From an uncultured Oscillospiraceae bacterium (GTDB taxonomy: Bacteria > Bacillota > Clostridia > Oscillospirales > Acutalibacteraceae), in NCBI GenBank assembly GCA_900539165.1, contig UQAZ01000013.1, positions 1 to 55,197 on the forward strand: a stretch of 55,197 nt of DNA, in the 5' to 3' direction. Made by a program: the position numbers and the translations under genes. This document shows, one piece after another, positions 8,373 to 17,886 of the stretch (the stretch's first letter is position 1; the number at the start of each line of letters is the position of its first letter). The notes under the pieces are model-generated. The model made no database searches, was not told the origin of the DNA, and saw only the letters and a list, made by a program, of their open reading frames with translations.

Positions 8373-8402
8373 AAAAATCAACGACAAAAATGCCGTTGAT
8401 TT
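8373..8402 (-). terminator. Terminator-like hairpin between prkC and rsgA
   Basis: Arms AAATCAACG / CGTTGATTT (9 bp) around a 10 nt loop, followed on the minus strand by TTTTT just before the rsgA Shine-Dalgarno. Inside an operon this may be a partial attenuator or an RNA-stability element that sets different levels for prkC and rsgA. Confidence 0.55.
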
Positions 8403-8408
8403 CTTATA

Positions 8409-10358
8409 TTAGTTAAGAGTTGCCTTAGAAAAGTCAACCGTAAATGTAGTTTTATCTTTTCCGTCGGTATTAAGAGTTTCGGTTGCACCGCAGTTCTTTA
8501 GTGAAACTTGAATTCTCTGTGACTTATTACCGTCAACGGTTACTTTCAGACTAACCTTTGAGCCGTCCATATCATGAACCTTTTCGTAATAAACAACACC
8601 GTCAAGCTTAACGATTATCGAATCGCTCTTTTTATCAATCTTAGGCAACGAAATATCAACCGTGCAATCAACAGAGTGCGGCTCGGTTGTAGTAACACCT
8701 GAGCTGACATAGAGTTTAATTGTGGCATTTACTTTTGCATTATCGCCAACAGACGGAGATTGTGCAATAACAACGCCCTTTGGAAGCGGACTGTCTTGCT
8801 CTTCGATTGAAAGATTTGTAAAGCCATATTTTGCAAGGAATGTCTTAGCTCCGCTTTGTGTAAGACCGACAACATCAGGAACTTTAATAGTTTCGATTGT
8901 CGTTGTGGACGGACCCTCAGAGACATAAATTTTAATTTCTTGGTCGCCCGAAACAATACTGTTTGCCTTAGGGTCGGTATAAACAACCTTACCTTCGCCG
9001 ACGCTGTCGCTGTTAATTTTCATAACCTTGAAAACAGATAGCTCGGACTCCTTGAGAAGCTGCTGAGCTGTATCAAGGGTCAAGCCGTATACATTCGGCA
9101 TTGTAATATCTTTTTCGGAAGCGGCAACTATGAGCGTAACCTTAGAACCCTCCGTGATTTTTGAACCTGCCTCGGGCTTCTGGCCAAGGACAATACCCGG
9201 CTGTTGCTCATCAGTTTTTTTGTATTCGGCAACAAATTCGTATTTATATTCGTTACTGTCTTGAAGTTCATCGTACGAGAAGCCTACAAAATTTTCGAGA
9301 CTGTGAGTTTTAGTATTAAGACCGGAAGTAAACATATAAACAACGCCAACAATAGCGGCAATTAAAACGATAACACCCATAGTAACAGCGGCAATCATTT
9401 TCTTTTTATGCTTTCTTTCGTAATCATAATCGTACTCTTCTTCATACTCATTGGTATCGTTGTTTTGGATTTCCTGCGGAGCTTTTCTGATTTGGGTATC
9501 TGAGGAATTTACATAATTAAATAAAGTGTTCGGATTTTTTATTATTTCCTCAATATCAAGCAACATTTCAGTAGCGGACTGATACCTGTCATCAGGATTC
9601 TTTTGCATAGCGTGAACACAAATCTGCTCTAATCCCTTTGGTATATTAGGGTTAATTTGAGTAAGCTTTTCTGCGTTTGCCTGAACCTGCATTAACGCAA
9701 CAGAAACCGCATTTTCGCTGTCAAAAGGCACTTTACCCGCAAGCATTTCATAAAGTACAACGCCCATAGAATAAATGTCTGCTCTCTCATCAGTCTGCTC
9801 GCCCTTAGCCTGCTCGGGTGCGATATAGTGTACAGAACCGATTGCCTGCTCGGTTAAGGTTTTTGTCTCGGAGCGAGAAAATCTTGCAATTCCGAAATCG
9901 GTAACCTTTAATGTTCCGTTTGGCAAAAGAATAATATTCTGCGGTTTAATATCTCTGTGAACAATACCCTTGTCGTGTGCGTGCTGAACAGCTCTTAAAA
10001 TCTGCGTCATAAAATACACGGCATCGTTCCAAGTGATTGAGTTTTGCTTATTAATATATTCCTTTAATGTAATGCCGTCGATATATTCCATTACTATATA
10101 CTGAAGCTTCTCGCCGAAATTAACATCGTAAACCCTTACAATGTTTTCGTGTGAGAGCAGAGCAATGGCTTTGCTTTCGTTCTTGAATCTTCTCTTAAAC
10201 TCCTCGTTATTGAGAAATTCATCCTTCAAAATTTTAACGGCAACTATCCTGTCATCGACATTATCGTATGCCTTATATACAACAGACATACCGCCAACAC
10301 CGATAATCTCCTGTACCTCGTATCGACCGTCAAGTCTTTTACCTACATAATTATCCAT
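8409..10358 (-). CDS. prkC: PASTA-domain Ser/Thr protein kinase PrkC
   Basis: 649-residue membrane Hanks-type kinase that senses muropeptides or lipid II and signals in growth and germination. The kinase domain (about 1-275) has the glycine loop GVGGMS (20-25), Lys42, HRDIKPQN with Asp136, DFG at 154-156 and an APEQ segment. A lysine-rich juxtamembrane part (YERKHKKK) precedes one transmembrane helix at about 323-345. Three extracellular PASTA repeats follow, then a C-terminal beta-rich domain after TTEPHS. It lies 15 bp after prpC, its phosphatase partner. Confidence 0.97.
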   Translation of the reverse strand: MDNYVGKRLDGRYEVQEIIGVGGMSVVYKAYDNVDDRIVAVKILKDEFLNNEEFKRRFKNESKAIALLSHENIVRVYDVNFGEKLQYIVMEYIDGITLKEYINKQNSITWNDAVYFMTQILRAVQHAHDKGIVHRDIKPQNIILLPNGTLKVTDFGIARFSRSETKTLTEQAIGSVHYIAPEQAKGEQTDERADIYSMGVVLYEMLAGKVPFDSENAVSVALMQVQANAEKLTQINPNIPKGLEQICVHAMQKNPDDRYQSATEMLLDIEEIIKNPNTLFNYVNSSDTQIRKAPQEIQNNDTNEYEEEYDYDYERKHKKKMIAAVTMGVIVLIAAIVGVVYMFTSGLNTKTHSLENFVGFSYDELQDSNEYKYEFVAEYKKTDEQQPGIVLGQKPEAGSKITEGSKVTLIVAASEKDITMPNVYGLTLDTAQQLLKESELSVFKVMKINSDSVGEGKVVYTDPKANSIVSGDQEIKIYVSEGPSTTTIETIKVPDVVGLTQSGAKTFLAKYGFTNLSIEEQDSPLPKGVVIAQSPSVGDNAKVNATIKLYVSSGVTTTEPHSVDCTVDISLPKIDKKSDSIIVKLDGVVYYEKVHDMDGSKVSLKVTVDGNKSQRIQVSLKNCGATETLNTDGKDKTTFTVDFSKATLN

Positions 10359-10373
10359 TATTTACTCTCCGTA

Positions 10374-11102
10374 TCAATTTGTAATGGCAACGACGGTTAT
10401 ATTATCTCCGCCTCCGTTTTTATTGGCTCTTTTAACCAATCTGTCAGCAAAAGCATAATATTGTCCGTCCTTAATATCAACAACCATTTCGTCATTCGTT
10501 ACATAATTGCTAAGACCGTCTGTACACATAATCAAGGTTTCGTTATTAGCAAGTTCGACTTCGCAAAAATCAATGTCAATTCTTTTATCAACACCGACTG
10601 CTCTTGTAATAACGTTCTTGTTAGGATGATGCTCGGCTTGTTCTTTTGTTATTTCGCCCCTGTCAACAAGGTTTTGAACAAGGCTATGGTCAACCGTTAC
10701 CTGTTCAACACCGCAATCCTTGACCACATAAGCTCTACTGTCACCTGCGTGAGCAATATAAGCAACAGAATCTCTTACAACAGCCGCAACGACGGTTGTA
10801 CCCATTCCCATTAGGTCATTTCTGGAATATGCCATATCGTAAACCTCGATATTGGCAGCAGTAATGGCAGAATCAAGCAAGTTCTTAATTGACGCACTTC
10901 TCATCTTCTCATTATAAGAAGATGAAATTTTATCGCTTATAACCTTTACGGCAAGCGCAGATGCAATATTACCACCGGCAGCGCCGCCCATTCCGTCACA
11001 AACGACTGCCCAAGCAACCTCTCCGGGAAGCTCTCCCACAGCATATGCGTCCTGATTATTTTCTCTTACGAGACCTTTATCTGTTTTAGCAACAATTTTC
11101 AT
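10374..11102 (-). CDS. prpC: PP2C-type protein phosphatase PrpC
   Basis: 242-residue manganese-dependent phosphatase that reverses PrkC phosphorylation. Metal-binding motifs are present: VRENNQDAY, VVCDGMGGAAGGN, AHAGDSRAY, ITRAVG, MCTDGLSNYV and GGGDNITVV. The start at 11102 (MKIVAKTDKGLVRENNQD) is chosen because the usual PP2C N-terminus begins here. A longer open frame only reads into rlmN. It overlaps rlmN by 17 bp. Confidence 0.96.
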   Translation of the reverse strand: MKIVAKTDKGLVRENNQDAYAVGELPGEVAWAVVCDGMGGAAGGNIASALAVKVISDKISSSYNEKMRSASIKNLLDSAITAANIEVYDMAYSRNDLMGMGTTVVAAVVRDSVAYIAHAGDSRAYVVKDCGVEQVTVDHSLVQNLVDRGEITKEQAEHHPNKNVITRAVGVDKRIDIDFCEVELANNETLIMCTDGLSNYVTNDEMVVDIKDGQYYAFADRLVKRANKNGGGDNITVVAITN

Positions 11103-12135
11103 CGGTGTTACCATCCTTTTTCTTGCGTCTGAGCTGTCCGCACGACGCATTTATGTCAGAGCCGAGTGTTCTTCTTATTGTAGCATTTATACCCATAGAA
11201 CACAAGGCATCTCTGAAACTTTTAATCGCCTTATCTGTTGAGCGAACATTTCCTCGTTCCTCAACATCATTAACGGGAATTAAATTAACATGACAAATAA
11301 AACCTCTCAGCTTAGATGCAAGTTCTCTCCCACAATCTTTAGTGTCGTTTACTCCGTTAATCAATGTATATTCAAACGATACTCTTCTGCCTGTCTGCTC
11401 AGCATAAGCCTTGCAAGCAGAAATCGCCTCGTCAACTCCCCATTTATTATTAACAGGCATCATTTTAGAGCGAAGCATATCATTAGGTGCGTGAAGTGAT
11501 AAGGTTAATGTAATCGGAAGTTTTTCATTAATAAGGTCGTAAATTTTAGGAACGACGCCACAGGTAGAAAGAGTGACATCTCTAAGAGAAATGTTAAGTC
11601 CCCTGTCATCATTTACCGTTCTTAAAAATCTAATCACATTTTCATAGTTATCAAGAGGCTCTCCTATGCCCATTAAAACAATGTGTGATATGCGAATGCC
11701 GAGGTCCTTTTGCGCCGTGTGTATTTGTCCCTCAAGCTCCGAAGATGCAAGATTTCGCTTAAATCCGGCAAGAGTTGAAGCACAAAAGGTACACCCCATT
11801 TTACAGCCGACCTGACTGGAAACACAAATAGTATAGCCGTATTTATATTTCATAATAACAGCTTCAACAAATTCACCGTCATAAAGTCTGAAAAGATATT
11901 TTACTGTTTCGTCGAGCTTAGAGGTGTATTTATCCTCGATTATAACGCTCGGTATAAAAAATTCCGACTTTAATTTTTCACGCAAATCTTTTGATATATT
12001 TGTCATATCATCAAAGGACTCGACACCCTTTTCGTGCAACCATGAATACACCTGTTTTGCCCTGAATGAAGGTAGTTCAAGCTTCTTAAATGCTATATTT
12101 AATTCATCAAAGCTAAGTGATTTAATATCAGTCAT
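11086..12135 (-). CDS. rlmN: 23S rRNA/tRNA adenine-C2 methyltransferase RlmN
   Basis: 349-residue radical SAM enzyme that methylates C2 of A2503 in 23S rRNA and A37 in tRNA. The [4Fe-4S] motif is CKMGCTFCAS, preceded by CVSSQVG. The acceptor-side cysteine is in INASCGQLR near the C-terminus. GIGEPLDNY and LSLHAP are typical family segments. Neighbours match Bacillus order (rsmB upstream, prpC downstream), and it overlaps rsmB by 8 bp. Confidence 0.97.
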   Translation of the reverse strand: MTDIKSLSFDELNIAFKKLELPSFRAKQVYSWLHEKGVESFDDMTNISKDLREKLKSEFFIPSVIIEDKYTSKLDETVKYLFRLYDGEFVEAVIMKYKYGYTICVSSQVGCKMGCTFCASTLAGFKRNLASSELEGQIHTAQKDLGIRISHIVLMGIGEPLDNYENVIRFLRTVNDDRGLNISLRDVTLSTCGVVPKIYDLINEKLPITLTLSLHAPNDMLRSKMMPVNNKWGVDEAISACKAYAEQTGRRVSFEYTLINGVNDTKDCGRELASKLRGFICHVNLIPVNDVEERGNVRSTDKAIKSFRDALCSMGINATIRRTLGSDINASCGQLRRKKKDGNTDENCC

Positions 12136-13363
12136 TCTTTACCATAAGAGCATAGAAAAATCCGTCTCCGCCGTCTTTGGTGGGAAAAATTGTTTTCTGC
12201 TCAATCAATTCAAAGTTATTGTTGTTTTCTAAAAATTCGGCAACAACCTTTTCGTTTTCTTTTTTATTAAGAGTACAGGTCGAATACATAATTTTTCCGC
12301 CTGTTTTAAGATACCTTGAAGAAACGCATAAAATGTTATATTGAATATCAAACAAAGACTTAATTTCGTCAAGATTTTTATATCTTATTTCGGGTTTTCT
12401 TCTGATAATTCCGAATCCGCTACAAGGCACATCACAAAGGATTTTGTCTGCAAGAGGCATTTTTGGATTATATATCAAGGCATCATTCACCGATGCTGTT
12501 ATATTATCAAGTTCAAGTCGCTTTGCTGTCTTTTTAATAAGTTCTACCCTATGCTCGTACAAGTCAAAGGAATGAACACTTGCACCCGATTGAGCAATAG
12601 TAAAAGATTTTCCGCCCGGTGCGGCACACAAATCAAGAACAACATCTCCGTCCTTTGCATCAAGTGCATAAGCGGCTGAATACGAACTGTAATCCTCTAT
12701 ATAAAACAAACCGTTTTGAAAAGAATTAAGATTAGAAGCATCGAACTGACCGTTAATCTTTACGCACTCGTTATAAACCTCGCACTCAACACCCTCACTG
12801 AGCAATTCATATTGAAGCTCCTCGGCGTCAACAAATTTAGTGTTAGGCACAGCAAATACAGGCGGTCGGTTATTTAGACTTTCTAAAACAGACAGCGTAC
12901 AGTCTTCTCCGTACATTTTATTCCACATTCTTATTAACGATTCGGGACAGGAGTATTTTACCTGCAATGATGCATTTTCAAGCACGGTGTTCTTAGAATC
13001 GCAAAGCTTGCGAAGTACGGCATTTATAAGCTTTTTATAATATGTAAGGCCAAGCTCATCCGCAGTTTTCAGCGTTTCGTTTACCGCGGCGGAATCAGGC
13101 ACCTTATCCATAAACAAAATCTGATATGCACCTATATATAGAAGTATTCTTACTTTTGGCTTAGCCTTTGATTTAAGAAAGAGCGACAAGGCATAATCCA
13201 AAGTCAACTTTCTTTCTACGACACCGTATACCAGTCTTGTAACAAAAGCCTTGTCCTTATCCGAAACATCGCTAAGTGACTTTTCTAAAGCCAAGTTTGA
13301 ATATGCATCATCTCTTAAAACGCTTTGAATAATTTCAAATGCAACAGTTCTTGAATTTTTCAA
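12128..13363 (-). CDS. rsmB: 16S rRNA m5C967 methyltransferase RsmB
   Basis: 411 residues with an N-terminal NusB-like RNA-binding domain (AFEIIQSVLRDDAYSN onward) and a C-terminal Rossmann methyltransferase. SAM motif is VLDLCAAPGGKSFTIA. The two catalytic cysteines of the Nol1/Nop2/Sun family are in CDVPCSGFG and YSTCTL. The start overlaps the upstream peptidase stop by 4 bp (ATGA type), so the two are coupled. Confidence 0.96.
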   Translation of the reverse strand: MKNSRTVAFEIIQSVLRDDAYSNLALEKSLSDVSDKDKAFVTRLVYGVVERKLTLDYALSLFLKSKAKPKVRILLYIGAYQILFMDKVPDSAAVNETLKTADELGLTYYKKLINAVLRKLCDSKNTVLENASLQVKYSCPESLIRMWNKMYGEDCTLSVLESLNNRPPVFAVPNTKFVDAEELQYELLSEGVECEVYNECVKINGQFDASNLNSFQNGLFYIEDYSSYSAAYALDAKDGDVVLDLCAAPGGKSFTIAQSGASVHSFDLYEHRVELIKKTAKRLELDNITASVNDALIYNPKMPLADKILCDVPCSGFGIIRRKPEIRYKNLDEIKSLFDIQYNILCVSSRYLKTGGKIMYSTCTLNKKENEKVVAEFLENNNNFELIEQKTIFPTKDGGDGFFYALMVKND

Positions 13364-14052
13364 CGCCTTCTACCACCCGATGCAACGATTAACAATCTGA
13401 ATATTGTAGCAATGGCTGATGCTAACGCAGCAACATAAGTTAAAGCCGCAGCAGTAAGCACTTTTTTTGCACCTACATATTCGTCAGAACTCAAAAAGCC
13501 GTTAGATTCTATTGTTTGCAAAGCTCTTTTGCTTGCATTAAATTCAACAGGCAATGTAATAAGCTGAAACAATGCTACAAACGAATATAAAATAATACCT
13601 GCATAAGCTAACGGCTCGGAATTAATAAACATACCTATAAGGCAAAGCGGAACGCCTAAGGCAGAACCTATTCTTGTTGCGGGAATTACAAAGTTACGAA
13701 TTTTAAGCGGAAAATACGATTCGTTGTGCTGACAAGCGTGTCCTGCCTCGTGACAAGCAACACCGATTGCAGCAATAGACCTTGAATCAAACACATCCTC
13801 GCTAAGGCAGATTTCTTTTCTTGCAGGGTCGTAGTAATCAGTAAGACTGCCGTTAATTCTTTTAATCTTAACATCTGTTATTCCGTTAAGCTGAAGCAAT
13901 CTCCAAGCAGCATCAGCACCTGTCATACCCGATCTGCTGACGATTTGTGAATACTTATTAAAGCTCGACTTGACCTTTGTTTGACAAGCAAGTGCAAACA
14001 AGAATACCGGAAGCATAATTATTCCGGTGTAATAATAAAGTAGGTAGCTCAT
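13360..14052 (-). CDS. YugP-type membrane zinc metallopeptidase
   Basis: 230 residues of the Zn-peptidase-2 family. A first hydrophobic segment at about 4-22 is followed by a soluble part with HEAGHACQHN, the zincin site, near residue 122. Three further hydrophobic segments follow, including one at about 205-222. The family is widely conserved in Firmicutes; substrates are not established. Located between fmt and rsmB, an insertion relative to Bacillus. Confidence 0.9.
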   Translation of the reverse strand: MSYLLYYYTGIIMLPVFLFALACQTKVKSSFNKYSQIVSRSGMTGADAAWRLLQLNGITDVKIKRINGSLTDYYDPARKEICLSEDVFDSRSIAAIGVACHEAGHACQHNESYFPLKIRNFVIPATRIGSALGVPLCLIGMFINSEPLAYAGIILYSFVALFQLITLPVEFNASKRALQTIESNGFLSSDEYVGAKKVLTAAALTYVAALASAIATIFRLLIVASGGRRR

Positions 14053-14059
14053 ATAAAAG

Positions 14060-14989
14060 TCACTCTCCCATTTTAGTACCGATTTCTAATTTATGTCCTT
14101 GAAGATAAGCGTTAGCGGTCATCCTTTTCTTTCCCTCAGCCTGAAGCTCGCAGATTTCAAGACATCTTCCGTCACCGCAAGCGACAATAAGCCTTGAATT
14201 ATTATCTACAATCTCGCCCTTTTTATCCGAGGTAATATCGGTAAGCAATGTTTTGTGTATCTTAAACTGCTTTGAATTTATCATAGTTGTTGCAACGGGC
14301 CAGGTTTGAAGTCCTCGTACCTGATTATGAATCTTTTGAGCGTCGTCGTTCCAATTAATCGGACACATAGACTTATCAATCATAGAAGCGTACTGTGTAT
14401 CAGCTTGAGGTTGCTTTGTCCTGACGGCAGTTCCAGCCTCCACATTCTCTAAAGTGTCAATCAAAGCATTGGCACCCATAACAGACAATCTGTCAAACAG
14501 CTCGGCACTTGTTTCATTTTCGCCAATCGTGGTTTCAACCATTGAAAGAATATCGCCTGTATCAAGTCCCTCGTCCATCTGCATAACAGTAACACCTGTT
14601 TTCTTGTCACCGTTAAGGACTGCCCACTGAATAGGTGCAGCGCCACGATAAAGTGGAAGCAAGGATGCGTGAACATTAATACAACCAAACGGAGCGCTTG
14701 TTAAAATTTCCTTAGGCAAAATCTTGCCATAAGCAACAACGATGATTACATCCGGCTTTAGCTCATTGATAATTTCAACAGCATTTGAGCCTTTGATTTT
14801 TTCCGGCTGATAAACAGGAATTTCATATTTAAGCGCACAAGCCTTTACCTCAGGAGTAGTTAAAATCTGCTTTCTGCCGACCGGCTTATCCGGTTGAGTA
14901 AAAACTCCCACAACCTGATGTTCCGCCTTGATTAAAGCCTCTAAACACGGCACGGCAAAATCAGGCGTACCCATAAATACTATTCTCAT
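14060..14989 (-). CDS. fmt: Methionyl-tRNA formyltransferase
   Basis: 309-residue enzyme that formylates initiator Met-tRNA with 10-formyl-THF. It has MRIVFMGTPDFAVPCLEAL, the catalytic INVHASLLPLYRGAAPIQWAV segment (Asn, His) and the MDEGLDTGDIL motif, plus a C-terminal OB-like tRNA-binding domain. Its start abuts the def stop, the standard def-fmt pair. Confidence 0.97.
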   Translation of the reverse strand: MRIVFMGTPDFAVPCLEALIKAEHQVVGVFTQPDKPVGRKQILTTPEVKACALKYEIPVYQPEKIKGSNAVEIINELKPDVIIVVAYGKILPKEILTSAPFGCINVHASLLPLYRGAAPIQWAVLNGDKKTGVTVMQMDEGLDTGDILSMVETTIGENETSAELFDRLSVMGANALIDTLENVEAGTAVRTKQPQADTQYASMIDKSMCPINWNDDAQKIHNQVRGLQTWPVATTMINSKQFKIHKTLLTDITSDKKGEIVDNNSRLIVACGDGRCLEICELQAEGKKRMTANAYLQGHKLEIGTKMGE

Positions 14990-15441
14990 TAGCCTTCCAA
15001 CTTTCCTATTACCTTAGATGTAAACAAAATTCCGTCAAGATGGTCAAGCTCGTGGCAAAAACACCTTGCTTTAAGCTGTTCGCCTGTGAAAACCTGCCAT
15101 TTTCCGTTTCTGTCTTGAGCTTTAACCTGTACTTTCGCAGGTCTGATACATACTCCCTGCTTACCCGGTACCGACAAACAGCCCTCATATTCTTTCTGCT
15201 CGCCCTCTGTTAATGTGATTTGGGGGTTTACAAGTTCCATAGGACCGTCACCGACATCAATAACGACAACCCTTTTAAGCATTCCGACCTGTGGTGCGGC
15301 AAGTCCAACACCGTTTGCATTATACATAGTCTCAAACATATCATCAATCAAATCGGAAAGCTTACCGTCAAAGCTTTCTACTGCTCTGCATTTCTTGTTA
15401 AGAATAGGGTCTCCTACTTCAACAATATTTCTAAGTGCCAT
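14989..15441 (-). CDS. def: Peptide deformylase
   Basis: 150-residue metalloenzyme that removes N-formyl groups from nascent proteins. The three motifs are GVGLAAPQVG, EGCLSVPG (Cys metal ligand) and HELDHLDG (HExxH). The residue before the last motif is Cys where Gln is usual (CHELDHL). The catalytic set is complete. It sits 12 bp after priA and abuts fmt. Confidence 0.96.
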   Translation of the reverse strand: MALRNIVEVGDPILNKKCRAVESFDGKLSDLIDDMFETMYNANGVGLAAPQVGMLKRVVVIDVGDGPMELVNPQITLTEGEQKEYEGCLSVPGKQGVCIRPAKVQVKAQDRNGKWQVFTGEQLKARCFCHELDHLDGILFTSKVIGKLEG

Positions 15442-15453
15442 TTCTATTCTCCT

Positions 15454-17664
15454 TTAGGATATATCGGGCGGATTAAGACTAACGCCTATATTCACCTTAG
15501 ATAATATCTTTTCTTTATGAATATCTTTTAACGCCAATGTTATCATTTGGCGAATTTTATCACTGTTTTTACATTTTATCGCCATTCTGTAACGATAAGT
15601 GTTATTTATTTTTGAAATTTTAGCGGGTGTCGGACCTAAAATGACTATTTTAACATCCTTAAACTCATCTTTGTTATACTTAACAATTCGCTCAAAAAAT
15701 GCTTTAGAAGCCATTGCAACATTATTCTCGTTTTCGCCCGAAAGCGTAACCGAAAAAATATCACAAAACGGCGGATAAATCATCAGCCTGCGCATTTCGA
15801 TTTCATTATTATAAAAGCCGACATAATCCTGCTTTGAAGCATAATATAAAACTTCGTTTTGCGGGTTAATCGTTTGAATAACAGCGCATCCCGCTTCATT
15901 TCTTCTGCCAGCTCTGCCCACCACCTGAGTTATCAAATCGAAGCTTCGTTCTGATGCTGTATAACTCTCATCATAAAGCGAATTATCGGCATTAACAACT
16001 CCGACAAGGGTTACATCATCAAAGTCCAATCCCTTAGCAACCATTTGGGTTCCGATTAAAATGTCGTACTCTTTATTCTTGAATGAGTCTAAAAGCTTCT
16101 CGTGCGAAAACTTAGCCGTTGTGGTATCGGCATCCATTCTTAAAATCCTTGCATTTGGAAAGGCGGAGCAAACTTCCTCCTCTACCCTTTGAGTACCGTA
16201 ACCGCTGTATCTGACGGCATCGCTATGACATTCAGGGCATATATTATCAAGATTTTTTGAATATCCGCAATAATGGCAAACCAACCTATTTGTATGGGAA
16301 TGATAGGTAAGCGAAATAGAGCAATTCGGACAAGTAACAATATGGCCGCACTCATTGCACGCAATAAAAGTGTTGTATCCCCTGCGGTTAATAAGCAGAA
16401 TTGCCTGCTTACCGTCATCAAGCGTCTGTGAAAGCTTATCTCTCAAAACAGATGAAATAGGGCTTTTATTTCCCAAGTGCATTTCATCTTTCATATCTAC
16501 CATAATCACATCGGGTAAGTTTGCATTTCCGTATCTGTCTTTAATTTCTGAAAGGACATATTTACCCTTTAGCGCATTACAGTAGCTTTCAACGGACGGT
16601 GTTGCAGACGCCATCAAAAGATATGCGTTATTATATTTTACTCTGAATTTTGCTACATCCTTTGCGTTATATCTCGGAGTACGCTCTGATTTATACGCTT
16701 GCTCCTGTTCCTCGTCCATTACTATAAGTCCAAGATTTCTAACAGGTGCAAAAACAGCCGACCGCGTTCCGATAACTATTCGTGCCTTACCCTCTTTTAT
16801 TCTTTGATACTCATCATTTCTCTCGCCGAGTGACAAACCGCTGTGAATAACAGCAGTCAACGCACCGTATCTTGAATGAAATATATTCAAAGCCTGAGGT
16901 GTAAGTGCTATTTCGGGAACAAGTACAATAACATCTTTACCCATAGCCAAAACATCATCTATCAGTTTTAGATAAACTTGAGTTTTTCCGCTGCCAGTCA
17001 CACCGAACAACAATCCAAATCTTCCGCTTGAAAGCATTTTTTTATTTACTTGATATGCTTTTTCCTGCTCGGATGAAAGTATTATTTCTTCGCTGCAAGC
17101 AATTCCTTTATCTGCATAAGGATTTCTGTAAATCTGTCTGTCATAAAGTTCGACTATTTCTTTTTTCTCCAACGCTTTAATCACAGAAGCACCGACGCTG
17201 CAAAATTCACAAATCTCGTTAAAGCCCGCAGCCGTAATATCACATAACAAATCAAAAACAGTCTTTTGCTTTTTAGTCAATGACAAATTCGTATCTGTAT
17301 TTTCACACAGACGAACCATTTTTTGATTTTTTGCTTTCAGAAAACCGTACCTTCTCGGCATCATTTGCTTTAGGCAGTCATAGGTGGTGCAAAAACATCT
17401 CTGTTTTAGCCATAGTGCAAGCTTTACCATTTCGTCATCAAGCGGTTTATCAACCACTTTTATGATGGATTTAAGGGAGGAAGCGTCACCCTCATTCAAG
17501 CCAACGACAATACCGTATCTGTCATTATTGCCTCTGCCAAAAGGAACAAGCACCCTGCACCCAAGTTCTATATTATCAAGCTCCTGTGGCACAGAATAGC
17601 TGTAATCGGTATCAAAGCTAAAATATGTGTTATCAACAGCAACGATTGCAATTACGCTTTTCAT
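15454..17664 (-). CDS. priA: Primosomal protein N' (PriA helicase)
   Basis: 736-residue 3'-5' helicase for replication restart. An N-terminal DNA-binding domain precedes Walker A GVTGSGKTQ (about 220), MDEEQEQAYK in the DEAH position, then a zinc-binding block with four CxxC pairs (CNEC, CPNC, CHYC, CPEC at about 440-490). The helicase C-lobe has IGTQMVAKGLDFD and QVVGRAGR. Cysteine number and spacing are normal. The neighbouring coaBC of Bacillus is missing. Confidence 0.96.
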   Translation of the reverse strand: MKSVIAIVAVDNTYFSFDTDYSYSVPQELDNIELGCRVLVPFGRGNNDRYGIVVGLNEGDASSLKSIIKVVDKPLDDEMVKLALWLKQRCFCTTYDCLKQMMPRRYGFLKAKNQKMVRLCENTDTNLSLTKKQKTVFDLLCDITAAGFNEICEFCSVGASVIKALEKKEIVELYDRQIYRNPYADKGIACSEEIILSSEQEKAYQVNKKMLSSGRFGLLFGVTGSGKTQVYLKLIDDVLAMGKDVIVLVPEIALTPQALNIFHSRYGALTAVIHSGLSLGERNDEYQRIKEGKARIVIGTRSAVFAPVRNLGLIVMDEEQEQAYKSERTPRYNAKDVAKFRVKYNNAYLLMASATPSVESYCNALKGKYVLSEIKDRYGNANLPDVIMVDMKDEMHLGNKSPISSVLRDKLSQTLDDGKQAILLINRRGYNTFIACNECGHIVTCPNCSISLTYHSHTNRLVCHYCGYSKNLDNICPECHSDAVRYSGYGTQRVEEEVCSAFPNARILRMDADTTTAKFSHEKLLDSFKNKEYDILIGTQMVAKGLDFDDVTLVGVVNADNSLYDESYTASERSFDLITQVVGRAGRRNEAGCAVIQTINPQNEVLYYASKQDYVGFYNNEIEMRRLMIYPPFCDIFSVTLSGENENNVAMASKAFFERIVKYNKDEFKDVKIVILGPTPAKISKINNTYRYRMAIKCKNSDKIRQMITLALKDIHKEKILSKVNIGVSLNPPDIS

Positions 17665-17672
17665 TAAAATTA

Positions 17673-17882
17673 TTACTTGCTCTTAATTGAATCAGGCTCT
17701 TCAATTACATACTTACCGTCCCAAATCTCCTCAATAGCAGTTGAAACAGTCTTTTCGCAGAGTGGCCTTTCGTTCTCGATAGCCTCTTCTCTGATTTCTC
17801 TTGCTCTTTTAGCAGTACCTACTACAAGGCTGTATCTGCTGTTTACATTAGAAAGCATTTTCTTCAAATCCGGGTTAAACAT
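17673..17882 (-). CDS. rpoZ: RNA polymerase omega subunit
   Basis: A 69-residue protein with NSRYSLVVGTAKRAREI, the conserved omega segment (S-R-Y-x-L-V-x-x-x-A-K-R-A-R-E), and ending in a weakly conserved acidic tail. It assists assembly of the beta' subunit. It lies 4 bp after gmk and 8 bp before priA, the standard gmk-rpoZ order. Confidence 0.94.
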   Translation of the reverse strand: MFNPDLKKMLSNVNSRYSLVVGTAKRAREIREEAIENERPLCEKTVSTAIEEIWDGKYVIEEPDSIKSK

Positions 17883-17886
17883 AATC

